From Acidobacteriota bacterium (GTDB lineage Bacteria > Acidobacteriota > Terriglobia > Terriglobales > Acidobacteriaceae): a stretch of 16,780 bases of DNA. Below the pieces are notes generated by a model. That model was given only the letters and a program-made list of their open reading frames with translations, searched no databases and was not told the origin of the DNA. The translations under genes and the position numbers were made by a program. Each line of letters starts with the position of its first letter. The stretch's first letter is position 1. Positions 8,087-14,863 of this stretch are shown in pieces. The DNA lies in the NCBI GenBank assembly GCA_023441255.1, contig JAEZPW010000443.1, forward strand, positions 1 through 16,780. The letters are read 5' to 3'.

Positions 8087-8407
8087 TTACGGTCTGCGCT
8101 TCCGTCGTGCACGCCAGAAGGAAGTGATGCCAAACCACAGGAACACCATCGTGAATGCCGCCGCGAGGTAGGTCTTTCCTGAGAGTGCATACTTGTGGTA
8201 CTCGCGAACCGTCGCGCCGCCGAAGATCACCGCGAAGCAGATAAACAGAAATCCTGTGACTTCCAGGAATAACAGGTGCAGGACTCGAGATACTGACCGG
8301 AAGGTGGCGGATACTCCAGACCAGGTAGCCTGAAGCAAGCGGTTACGGGCCGCGCGGCGTCCGGCGATTCTGCCCAGTGCGCCTCCGATTGCCTTGATCT
8401 CCGCCAT
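8087..8407 (-). CDS. Small membrane protein with two transmembrane helices
   Basis: This 106-residue protein is not matched to a named family. It has a basic N-terminus (about residues 1-42, GGALGRIAGRRAARNR), a first hydrophobic helix at about 43-65 (LHLLFLEVTGFLFICFAVIF), a short polar loop, a second helix at about 79-97 (YLAAAFTMVFLWFGITSFW), and a strongly basic tail (RARRKRRP). By the positive-inside rule both ends face the cytoplasm. It lies directly upstream of the STAS gene and divergent from the next gene on the right. The ATG at 8407 has no good Shine-Dalgarno. Confidence 0.7.
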   Translation of the reverse strand: MAEIKAIGGALGRIAGRRAARNRLLQATWSGVSATFRSVSRVLHLLFLEVTGFLFICFAVIFGGATVREYHKYALSGKTYLAAAFTMVFLWFGITSFWRARRKRRP

Positions 8408-8488
8408 AAGAGGATTCTAGCAGCGAACTCCCGTCCCCTGAACCATTTCCGGCGCATTCGAGAAACGCAATCCGAAAAAGGGCATCCA

Positions 8489-8836
8489 ATGAGTTGGTGG
8501 CCGTTTCCGCCGAACCTGACGGAGACGGCTCACCGAACCGTCTCTGGGGGCCTTGTGAACCAGCGCCTGAAACAGCTCATGAAGGAGCTCGGAGAAGCGA
8601 TTAACGAGTCGCTGGCCGAGTCCGAACAGATCTCGGAAGTTATTTCCAAAATCAAGGGTAGCGGCTACGACGTTTTCCTCGTGCTGGAAGCCACTATCGG
8701 TTTCAACAAGCGCGAAGAAACCCCGGCCAAGCCCACGCTGGTGAGTCCCCGCAAGAGCGATCCCGAGTTCAAGGTCAGCGCACAGGATCTCAAGTTCCTG
8801 AAATCGCTGCGCATCACCATCGACGACGCAGCCTGA
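8489..8836 (+). CDS. Small hypothetical protein, unrecognised family
   Basis: This 115-residue soluble protein has no signal peptide or membrane segment. The central part (VNQRLKQLMKELGEAINES... to ...DVFLVLEATIGFNK) looks like an amphipathic helix pair followed by a hydrophobic strand; the tail is charged and Lys/Pro-rich. I do not recognise its function. The start is uncertain. ATG 8489 has only AAAAAGGG upstream. The GTG at 8555 (residue 23, VNQRLKQL) would remove a Trp/Pro/Thr-rich leader that contains a perfect 7-bp inverted repeat (GAGACGG 8522-8528 with CCGTCTC 8538-8544). That suggests the leader may be untranslated. It is divergent from the membrane-protein gene and about 200 bases upstream of glgC. 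Confidence 0.6.
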   Translation: MSWWPFPPNLTETAHRTVSGGLVNQRLKQLMKELGEAINESLAESEQISEVISKIKGSGYDVFLVLEATIGFNKREETPAKPTLVSPRKSDPEFKVSAQDLKFLKSLRITIDDAA

Positions 8837-9032
8837 CCTCGCGAACACTCACGTCGGCTGTGCTACCATCGAAAGTCCGGTTGGGCCCTGATTTACCCCA
8901 GTTGTTATTGTTTGTCTGCTTGCGACAGCATCGTTGTCCAGCACAGATTTACCTGCGACACCGATTTGTTAGATGAGTGCTGCTTCGCGGACTCGATCCG
9001 CGGGTCGGGCGGCGCTGCTTGACGGAACCGAA

Positions 9033-10283
9033 ATGAAAGATACTCTGGGAATCCTGCTTGCCGGGGGCGCGGGCGAACGCCTCTATCCACTCACCCGTGA
9101 CCGCGCGAAGCCTGCCGTGACGTTCGGCGGTATCTACCGCATCATCGACGTGACGCTCTCGAACTGCATCAACTCCGACCTGCGTCGTGTGTACATCCTG
9201 ACGCAGTACAAGGCGTTGTCACTGAACCGGCACATCCGCGAAGGCTGGAACATCGTTGCCCGCGAGATGGGCGAGTTCATCGAGATCCTGCCGCCGATGA
9301 AGCGCGTCAGCGAGAACTGGTACATGGGTACCGCCGACGCCGTATACCAGAACATCTACTCGATAGGTTCCGAGCAGCCGCGACACGTCCTCATACTTGC
9401 CGGCGACCACATATACAAGATGAATTACGACCTGATGCTGCAGCAGCATCGGGACTCCGGCGCCGACGTCACGCTGGCTACCATCCTGGTCGATCCGAGC
9501 GAGACGCGGCACTTTGGGGTGGTCGAGATCGACCGCGAAGGCCGGGTCGTCGGCTTCCAGGAGAAGCCGATCCAGACCGACATACGGTCGCCCTACAATC
9601 CCCGAATGGTTTCGGCATCGATGGGCGTTTACATCTTCAACACGGACGTGCTCATTCCGGTGCTGCTCAAGGACGCCGAAGATCCAGAGTCGTCGCACGA
9701 TTTCGGCAAGAACATCCTGCCCAGGATGGTGGACGAGTACCGCGTGTTCTCCTTCAACTTCATCGACGAGAACCAGAAGGATGCGCTGTACTGGCGCGAT
9801 GTTGGCACCCTTGACGCCTACTACGAAGCCAACATGGACCTCTGCTCGGTGTCGCCGGTGTTCAATGTCTACGACGAGCACTGGCCGATTCGCACGCACC
9901 AGCGTCAGTATCCGCCTGCCAAGTTCGTGTTCTCCGAGGCTGGACGAACCGGTGCCGCTTACGACTCCGTCGTGTCATCCGGCTGCGTCGTCTCGGGCGG
10001 CGTCGTCCGCAGTTCGGTGCTGTCGCCCGACGTGCGCGTGAACTCCTACTCGGAAGTCGATTCCAGCATCGTGTTCTCGCACGTGGATATCGGACGTCAC
10101 TGCCGTATTCGCAAGGCGATTATCGACCGCGACGTCCACATTCCCGAAGGAACCGTCATCGGCTACGACACCGAAACCGATCGCCAGCGCTATTTCGTGA
10201 CCGACAGCGGAATAACCGTGGTGACGCGAGATTACTCACTGTTCGAGAGTCCGGTTGCCGTCGATTACTTTACGTCAGAGTAA
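9033..10283 (+). CDS. glgC: Glucose-1-phosphate adenylyltransferase (ADP-glucose pyrophosphorylase)
   Basis: GlgC makes ADP-glucose and pyrophosphate from ATP and glucose-1-phosphate, the committed step of bacterial glycogen synthesis in the cytoplasm. The 416-residue product has the family's usual length. The N-terminal nucleotidyltransferase domain shows GILLAGGAGERLYPLT, RAKPAVTFGG and YRIIDVTLSNCINS. The sugar-phosphate binding motif FQEKP is at 175-179, and YWRDVGTLDAYYEANMDL (W254) closes the domain. The C-terminal part (after about 300) has the hydrophobic periodicity of a left-handed beta-helix (SGCVVSGGVVRSSVLSPDV). I chose ATG 9033 (MKDTLGILLAGG) because homologues begin there. An in-frame ATG at 8973 adds 20 residues of low-complexity sequence without a Shine-Dalgarno. 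No glgA, glgB or glgP is adjacent, so it seems to be transcribed alone. Confidence 0.95.
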   Translation: MKDTLGILLAGGAGERLYPLTRDRAKPAVTFGGIYRIIDVTLSNCINSDLRRVYILTQYKALSLNRHIREGWNIVAREMGEFIEILPPMKRVSENWYMGTADAVYQNIYSIGSEQPRHVLILAGDHIYKMNYDLMLQQHRDSGADVTLATILVDPSETRHFGVVEIDREGRVVGFQEKPIQTDIRSPYNPRMVSASMGVYIFNTDVLIPVLLKDAEDPESSHDFGKNILPRMVDEYRVFSFNFIDENQKDALYWRDVGTLDAYYEANMDLCSVSPVFNVYDEHWPIRTHQRQYPPAKFVFSEAGRTGAAYDSVVSSGCVVSGGVVRSSVLSPDVRVNSYSEVDSSIVFSHVDIGRHCRIRKAIIDRDVHIPEGTVIGYDTETDRQRYFVTDSGITVVTRDYSLFESPVAVDYFTSE

Positions 10284-10333
10284 TCGTGCAATCGGGCGAT
10301 CTCGCCATCGCTGGTCGATTCTTCTCCAATACC

Positions 10334-10363
10334 GTTCGCTGTGCGAACGCGGGGCACCGTCAC
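10334..10363 (+). repeat. Repeat family B, partial copy between convergent genes
   Basis: This 30-base stretch agrees with 12911-12940 at 27 of 30 positions. It contains a perfect hairpin GTTCGC-TGT-GCGAAC (10334-10348) followed by GCGGGGCACCGTCAC. It lies between the convergent ends of glgC and the TPR gene and may help end transcription, though no T-tract follows. Confidence 0.7.
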
Positions 10364-10372
10364 TTTACTCGA

Positions 10373-10981
10373 TTACTGCGGCGGAGCTTGCTTGAGGCGC
10401 TCGAGGGCCTTGCTGGCTTCGTCTGACCATTTCTGTGGCGGGGTGTATTTCAACGCTTCCTCATACTGTTCGACGGCGCGTGCCGGGTCCTTCAAGCGTT
10501 CCAACGCTCGTCCCAGGCGCACGTGGATCGCACCGTCACGCGGCTTTTGGTCCGCCGCATCCTGGTAGCGCATGAAAGCCGCACGATAGTTTTCCTGCTT
10601 GACGTAGTAGTCGCCGACCTCGACGTTGTGAGCGGCCTCCAGCGCGAGTTCCGTCAGCGCATTGCAGCGGTCCACGGAATCCTTGCTCGAACTCTCGCCC
10701 GTTGTTCCAGCTTTTTCGGCACCGGGCTTTTCAGCAGGCGGCCTCTCATCACGCGGTGACGGGCTCGGTACCGTTGGCGGAGTCTTTCCGCCGCCAAGAC
10801 ACCACGTGCCGAGGCAGACGCCGCTCGGCAGTGGGTTCTTGTTGCGGGTCTTTTTCTGTTGTCTGTGAATTTCGGCGATGATGTCGTCGACAGGCAGGTC
10901 AGCCGGACACTGAGGCGGCGCGGATTGCGCCAATAGGCTGGCGCTCAGCAAAGCAACCGTGATCGCCCAAGCGGCGTGCAC
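10373..10981 (-). CDS. Secreted TPR-repeat protein
   Basis: This 202-residue protein starts at GTG 10981 with a short signal peptide (HAAWAITVALLSASLLAQSA, cleavage near A18-Q19 or shortly after). A Cys-containing stretch follows (C25, C56, C61) around PADLPVDDIIAEIHRQQKKT, then a Pro/Ser/Lys-rich linker (about 66-100). The C-terminal half (about 113-198) has tetratricopeptide pattern: YYVKQENYRAAFMRYQDA, VRLGRALERLKDPARAVEQY, EEALKYTP. TPRs mediate protein-protein contacts, so a periplasmic scaffold is likely; a precise role cannot be given. No in-frame ATG is available nearby. A TACAAT -10-like box lies 6 bases before the GTG, which would give a nearly leaderless message. It converges on glgC. 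Confidence 0.8.
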   Translation of the reverse strand: MHAAWAITVALLSASLLAQSAPPQCPADLPVDDIIAEIHRQQKKTRNKNPLPSGVCLGTWCLGGGKTPPTVPSPSPRDERPPAEKPGAEKAGTTGESSSKDSVDRCNALTELALEAAHNVEVGDYYVKQENYRAAFMRYQDAADQKPRDGAIHVRLGRALERLKDPARAVEQYEEALKYTPPQKWSDEASKALERLKQAPPQ

Positions 10982-11370
10982 GGCAGCATTGTAGCGCGTC
11001 GTGTTTCGAGTTTGGCGAGAACACTCACATCTGTGGCTTCAGGCAGATGTAGGCACCTTTGCACGGCTTCTGGTAGCTCAGTCAAGCATGACGAACTGGT
11101 GTGGTCCACGGCTTGGATACGTCCGTAAAGGTACCAGTCGCACGGCGAATTTCTTCCTTGCTTGCTGCCAGTACAACCCTGCGACCGATTGCCGACACTA
11201 AGCCGGATTGCGCCGTTCAGCACAGCGTCTGTGTGCAAGGCTGGAATGACGCGGTGACGCCAAGTCTAGCCGAGTCCTCGCGCGAGTCACACGCTTCATA
11301 GCGTCCGATCGGATGCGATGGCATTATCTCGGGCCGACCACAGGAATTTCCAGAATTGAGAGGAACGGCG
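10982..11370. other. Intergenic region between divergent genes
   Basis: 389 bases separate the TPR gene and the DUF4440-like gene. Apart from the TACAAT close to the TPR start and the palindrome at 11297-11320 no structured element was recognised. Short open frames on both strands here look like chance: they lack domains and good Shine-Dalgarno sequences. Confidence 0.5.
11297..11320. promoter_or_regulatory. 24-bp near-perfect palindrome, possible operator
   Basis: The arms are CATaGCgTCCGA and TCGGAtGCgATG; two of the twelve base pairs are mismatched and the centre TCCGATCGGA is perfect. It lies about 50 bases upstream of the ATG at 11371, where a repressor site would be expected. No regulator gene is in the window. 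Confidence 0.35.
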
Positions 11371-11826
11371 ATGAATCGGAAGATCACAGTTACGTTGATT
11401 GCAGCGTGCTGCCTGGCTTTGGCGACGACGTTGATTGCGCAGGCCGGCAGCGACGCGTCGTCCAAGATCGAGCAACTGGAAAAAGAGATGCGCGAAGCAC
11501 AGAAGAACAACGATGTTAGCTGGTATCAGCAGCATCTGGCCGATGGATATGTTGAGGGGCACAGTTGGGGCGATTGGGCGACGAAGGACGAGACCATCAA
11601 GCAGGAGCAGAACAAGGGCGTCAAGATCGCCAAAGGCGACATCAGCGACGTGAAGGTGACGACCTTCGGGGACAACACGGCGGTCGCACACTACAAATTC
11701 ACTTACGACGGGACGTTCAACGGAACACATCGCGCGCGTTCGGTGATTTGCAGCGACACTTGGCTCAACCAGTCGGGCGCGTGGAAGCTAGCGTCGAGCC
11801 ACTGCTCTCACGTGGAGGGTACATAA
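11371..11826 (+). CDS. Secreted small protein, DUF4440/SnoaL-like (NTF2 fold)
   Basis: This 151-residue protein starts at ATG 11371, with GAGAGGAA five bases upstream. An in-frame TTG at 11356 is not needed. Residues 1-25 are a signal peptide (MNRKITVTLIAACCLALATT, cleavage near AQA-G). The mature part begins with a charged helix (IEQLEKEMREAQKNNDVSWY) followed by HLADGYVEGHSWGDWATKDE. It ends with alternating strands (AVAHYKFTYDG, RARSVICSDTWLNQSGAWKLASSHCS), the usual pattern of DUF4440 proteins with an NTF2-like cone fold. C127 and C145 could form a disulfide. Family members are binding proteins or small enzymes of unknown specificity, so no reaction is assigned. The gene appears monocistronic, with a hairpin terminator about 115 bases downstream. 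Confidence 0.8.
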   Translation: MNRKITVTLIAACCLALATTLIAQAGSDASSKIEQLEKEMREAQKNNDVSWYQQHLADGYVEGHSWGDWATKDETIKQEQNKGVKIAKGDISDVKVTTFGDNTAVAHYKFTYDGTFNGTHRARSVICSDTWLNQSGAWKLASSHCSHVEGT

Positions 11827-11940
11827 CGTAGAGCGGGCGCGGTGCAGCGGATGGACTACCTTAGGCACGACAGAGCTTTGCTTGGCTACGGGCACATGGG
11901 TATGAGTATTGGCCGTTAGCTGTTAGCTCTTAGTAGATAA

Positions 11941-11971
11941 GGCCGGCGCTGTCGCCGGCCTCATTGTTTTT
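11941..11971 (+). terminator. Intrinsic terminator after the DUF4440-like gene
   Basis: A perfect 8-bp GC-rich stem GGCCGGCG (11941-11948), loop CTGT, CGCCGGCC (11953-11960) is followed by TCATTGTTTTT. It is the first such structure after the stop at 11826. Confidence 0.65.
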
Positions 11972-12091
11972 AGCTACTACCTTTTAGTGTAGCGGATTGC
12001 GAGGGAGTTTCCCGACAGGGACGGCCGGCTTATTTCTGGCGCGGGATGAATAGGTTGCGGGGATTTCCACGATTTGAGGGGCTTGACAAGA

Positions 12092-12123
12092 ATCGGGCCA
12101 TCGGGCGATCGGGTCATCGCGCC
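12092..12123. repeat. Four tandem 8-bp units (ATCGGGCC-like)
   Basis: The units are ATCGGGCC, ATCGGGCG, ATCGGGTC and ATCGCGCC, so the last base pair varies and the last unit has one further change. It is a small degenerate microsatellite of the kind prone to slippage; no function is evident. Confidence 0.7.
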
Positions 12124-12174
12124 ATTGGAAAACATTGAACCGCAGAGGGCCGGAGGTCGCAGAGGAGGTCAAAA

Positions 12175-12211
12175 GCCCCACTCAAGCCCAAAGGATGGGC
12201 CTGAATGGGGC
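12175..12211. repeat. Dispersed palindromic repeat family D
   Basis: The arms GCCCCACTCAAGCCC (12175-12189) and GGGCCTGAATGGGGC (12197-12211) pair over 15 positions with two mismatches around the loop AAAGGAT. It ends in GGGGCACC, a string shared with family B. It is flanked by direct copies of GCAGAGGA-GTCAAA at 12159 and 12225. Confidence 0.65.
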
Positions 12212-12325
12212 ACCTGCAGAGGAGGCAGAGGAAGTCAAACTCCCCACCGCATGGCCGTTGCAAGCCCGGTCAGTTCCTCTTGCCGTAACCCGGGCCACCT
12301 GCCATCCACTGCTCACCCAGACTCC

Positions 12326-12400
12326 GTCATCCCGACCGGAGTCATGATGCATAGCATCGTGACGGAGTGAAGGGACCTGCATTTCGTCGGCAGAAATGCA
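12326..12400. repeat. Dispersed repeat family C, copy 1
   Basis: It opens with GTCATCCCGACCGGAGTCA (12326-12344) and closes with AGGGACCTGCATTT (12371-12384). Both ends recur at 12770-12788 and 12848-12861 with at most one change, while the interiors differ. The right end carries a perfect hairpin TGCATTTC (12378-12385) with GAAATGCA (12393-12400). Confidence 0.75.
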
Positions 12401-12483
12401 CCTGTTCCACTTTCGTAACATTCGTCCGGATTAGCCCGACCTTCGCCACCAGCGGCGTATCCTGTCGCAGTCTGGGGAATCAC

Positions 12484-12750
12484 ATGAAGGTAGCCATCAC
12501 CGGAACGCTTTCCATGCCGCGCGACGAAGCCATCAAGCTCATCGAAACCCGCACGGGCGCCACCGCCTCCGTCCGCGTCACCTACGACACCGACTATCTC
12601 GTAACGGCCAATCCCGAAACCTTCAGCGCGCGCCGCGCCGCCTGGCGGGGTATCACCGTCATCTCCGAGCGGCAGATGATGGCCTACATCAAGCAGGGCG
12701 CATTCCCCGAAAGGCGTTCGGCCAAGTCGCCCGTACCGGAGCGTCGATGA
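12484..12750 (+). CDS. Lone BRCT-domain protein
   Basis: This 88-residue protein is almost entirely one BRCT fold. VAITGTLSMPRDEAIKLIET corresponds to the first strand and helix, as in the BRCT of NAD-dependent DNA ligase. VTYDTDYLVTANPET is the typical S/T-x-TDYLV strand, and GITVISERQMMAYIKQG matches the final strand and helix. BRCT domains bind other proteins, phosphopeptides or DNA ends in repair and replication. Here there is no ligase, nuclease or polymerase part, and the tail (ERRSAKSPVPERR) is short and basic. I chose ATG 12484, with GGGGAA upstream. The frame is open back to 12367, but that stretch is repeat sequence. It lies between two family-C repeats and has no operon partner. 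Confidence 0.75.
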   Translation: MKVAITGTLSMPRDEAIKLIETRTGATASVRVTYDTDYLVTANPETFSARRAAWRGITVISERQMMAYIKQGAFPERRSAKSPVPERR

Positions 12751-12769
12751 GTAGCACCCCTAAACCTAG

Positions 12770-12880
12770 GTCATCCCGACCGGAGTCAGAATTGTTGGTG
12801 CCCCACGTTCGCGGAGCTAACGTGGGGTTGGCATGACCGGGTAGAGGAGGGACCCGCATTTGGTGCCTAAGTTCCGGCAC
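12770..12880. repeat. Family C repeat copy 2 with a family B element inside
   Basis: The left end at 12770-12788 is identical to copy 1. The right end AGGGACCCGCATTT is at 12848-12861, followed by a hairpin GTGCC (12863-12867) with GGCAC (12876-12880). Between the ends lies a complete family-B palindrome, CCCCACGTT (12801-12809) and AACGTGGGG (12819-12827), where copy 1 has unrelated sequence. A nested insertion is the simplest reading. Confidence 0.7.
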
Positions 12881-12902
12881 ATTGGCTGAGACTTGAAGCG
12901 AA

Positions 12903-12940
12903 AGCCCCACGTTAGCTGCGCGAACGTGGGGCACCGTCAC
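12903..12940. repeat. Family B palindrome, inverted relative to 12798-12828
   Basis: CCCCACGTT (12905-12913) pairs with AACGTGGGG (12923-12931), followed by CACCGTCAC. Its reverse complement matches 12798-12828 almost throughout, so the two copies form a larger inverted repeat about 75 bases apart. It lies about 100 bases beyond the 3' end of the HEPN gene. Confidence 0.75.
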
Positions 12941-13036
12941 AGTCCCTTTAACCCGGGCTGCCTGCCTGCCCAAGCATGGCCCCGCCGCGCAACCAACAAT
13001 GAATGCGGATCGGGACAGATATTGAACGATACTGTC

Positions 13037-13741
13037 TCATGTCCCCGTCGTAGCCGGCCTTGGGGCGAGATAAGTTTGGTTAGACAGCGTATCCATGATC
13101 ATGGCCATGACTTCGTCCATAACCTCGTATACCGACCTCTGCAGGTCAGCGAATACTTCCTCCGATATCCCTTCACGCTGCATGCCGTGGGCGATGTTGT
13201 TGCGACGGTTAACAAGATTGTTGATCGTCCCGTCGTGATGTTTCAAACGGTCACAATCAAGACCGAGCCGAAATAGGTTTTTCTTCAGAACGATGGGCCA
13301 AAGGTTCGATTCCGTGTCTACGACTTCGTCCGGAACATCAATACTCTGCCCTAGCACATCGGAAAGACGAGATAAGAACTCTTGGCTTCGCCAAGCAAAG
13401 TGGAGTTTTTCATCTTCTGGAGCTTTCGCCCGAAAGAAGTCGCTCTTGCAGTTGTGATCAGCTAAAGCACGGAGGATCGCGTGACACGTCGCCGCTGCCA
13501 AAGCGGGTCGAACCGCTGCGCACGAAAGTCTCTCTCCATTGATGGCATGAACATATATAAGAAGCGCTGTCTTGCAGAATCCCTCGAAATGCGCATAGAG
13601 CAGAAGCAGCACGGCCCGGCGATAGCGGTTCTTGTCATCTTCCGTGTCCAAATCAGCGAGACGATTTAGAAGAAACCGAATTTCGTCTCTCCTCCAGGTC
13701 CTTTCATCCTCCAACTCAGTCCTAACCTGCAGCAAGTTCAT
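13037..13741 (-). CDS. MAE_28990/MAE_18760-type HEPN protein, predicted RNase
   Basis: This 234-residue soluble, helical protein has the signature of RiboL-PSP/MAE_28990 HEPN proteins. An early helix is YAHFEGFCKTALLIYV (about 49-64). The catalytic-type motif is LVNRRNNIAHG: R179 and R180 with H185 give R-x4-H or R-x5-H, the metal-independent RNase signature of HEPN toxins and of Cas13-like and RloC-like effectors. The acidic start (EDERTWRRDEIRFLLNRL) and late helices (RSVYEVMDEVMAMIMDTL) fit a HEPN dimer bundle. Its ATG overlaps the stop of the DUF262 gene as ATGA, so translation is coupled. It is the last gene of the three-gene unit. RNase activity is a prediction from the motif; the target is unknown. 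Confidence 0.85.
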   Translation of the reverse strand: MNLLQVRTELEDERTWRRDEIRFLLNRLADLDTEDDKNRYRRAVLLLLYAHFEGFCKTALLIYVHAINGERLSCAAVRPALAAATCHAILRALADHNCKSDFFRAKAPEDEKLHFAWRSQEFLSRLSDVLGQSIDVPDEVVDTESNLWPIVLKKNLFRLGLDCDRLKHHDGTINNLVNRRNNIAHGMQREGISEEVFADLQRSVYEVMDEVMAMIMDTLSNQTYLAPRPATTGT

Positions 13742-14859
13742 CTCAGCGCACCCAATCGATTCAGGACTGCATCAATTCGACGTCCAAGAGCCAGTCGCGA
13801 ATTCTTGCCTCCACCTGTTGTCGCGTCGATGAAGCCGTTGTCAGCCTTGATCGCAAGCATCTCGTGCTTTAGGCGTTCAATAGCCGTCGGATTGCCGAGA
13901 TCAACCCGGTCGAGGATCGGCTGCACGCCAAGGGTAAACGCCTCATAATGGTACGCAGAAAACCGAGCTACGGGTGATCCCCCTTTCCCAAGCCACCCAA
14001 ACGAGTACTCCCCGAGAGTTCGGGCCAGTATGGCGAAAGTTCTCTCGAAGACCGCTCGCTCGCGCTCGTAATCGAAGGGGATGCTTCCGTCAGAGACCTG
14101 CTCCATATAATCCGTCATGAAATCGCCGACATCATGAACGTACTCTGCCCCTTTGTTCTTGAAGGTAAAGAAGCGAAGCACCAGTTCCTGATCGAAGAGC
14201 TGCAGTCGTTGTTGCTCAGAAACAAACTCAATACACTGCTGAAAGTCCTCGTTCCGACTAAGTTCGATGATGAAGGAATTGAACTTCTCGTCCAGCAAAC
14301 GAATCGTGCAGTTCCTGATTTCTTGTTCGCTCAGCGTTTCGCCACCAGTGTTGAGACGCTTAAACATGTGATACCGAAGCCGGCGGTCGCTCTCCCTGCG
14401 AATAACCTCAACGCGAATAAACATTCGCTTGAGGCGAATCACCATCGCCTCCGGTAACTCGTCAACAGTCAATCCGTTCAACTCCTGGATGATGTCACAT
14501 TCCGAGAGCACCAGCTTGTCACCTTCCTTGATGTCGAGGTGAGGCGCCGAGAGAAAACCGCGAAAATGAATGTACGAAGAGATACGTTGAAGCCCGTCGA
14601 TCAACTCGTATTTTCCGTTTTCCTCTTCGATCACAAAGATCGGCGGAATAGGCATTTCAAGTATCAGAGACTCAATAAAGCGCGACTGCTTTCCCCCTGA
14701 CCATCGAAAAAGCCGCTGGTACTCTGGGTTGATCTGTAGTTCAGAGTTCCGATACATGTCCAACAGCTCGTTGAACGAGAGATCTAAGCTCTTCGTTCGG
14801 ACGCTGCTCTTGTTGGCGTCGATTGCGGAGATAAGTCTCAACTGTGTCTGTTCAGCCAC
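13738..14859 (-). CDS. DUF262-domain protein (ParB/sulfiredoxin fold, GmrS-like)
   Basis: This 373-residue protein starts at GTG 14859. DUF262 signatures are INPEYQRLFRWSGGKQSRFI (43-62), ESLILEMPIPPIFV (63-76), ELIDGLQRISS with D88-G-L-Q-R92, and FKRLNTGGETLSEQEIRN (166-183). In GmrSD and related systems this fold binds or hydrolyses nucleotides through a DGQQR motif; here the third position is Leu, a variant I have the impression is common. No HNH (DUF1524) nuclease domain is seen after it; the rest (about 190-373) is helical with an unassigned AILARTLGEYSFGWLGKGG. It probably acts as sensor or regulator for the overlapping HEPN gene. Its Shine-Dalgarno overlaps the methyltransferase stop codon, so all three genes are one coupled unit. 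Confidence 0.88.
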   Translation of the reverse strand: MAEQTQLRLISAIDANKSSVRTKSLDLSFNELLDMYRNSELQINPEYQRLFRWSGGKQSRFIESLILEMPIPPIFVIEEENGKYELIDGLQRISSYIHFRGFLSAPHLDIKEGDKLVLSECDIIQELNGLTVDELPEAMVIRLKRMFIRVEVIRRESDRRLRYHMFKRLNTGGETLSEQEIRNCTIRLLDEKFNSFIIELSRNEDFQQCIEFVSEQQRLQLFDQELVLRFFTFKNKGAEYVHDVGDFMTDYMEQVSDGSIPFDYERERAVFERTFAILARTLGEYSFGWLGKGGSPVARFSAYHYEAFTLGVQPILDRVDLGNPTAIERLKHEMLAIKADNGFIDATTGGGKNSRLALGRRIDAVLNRLGALR

Positions 14860-14863
14860 GTGA

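Larger units (their letters stand above)
11827..12483. other. Repeat-rich intergenic region
   Basis: 657 bases with no supported gene. In order they hold a terminator, TTAGCT/TTAG microrepeats (11917-11990), a tandem 8-bp repeat, two copies of a GCAGAGGA-GTCAAA motif (12159-12180 and 12225-12246) around a family-D hairpin, and a family-C repeat. Open frames crossing it are built from repeat sequence and are not called. Confidence 0.65.

Noticed and set aside
10945..11301. Small open frames between the TPR and DUF4440-like genes
   Set aside because: Overlapping frames on both strands with no domain or Shine-Dalgarno, probably chance.
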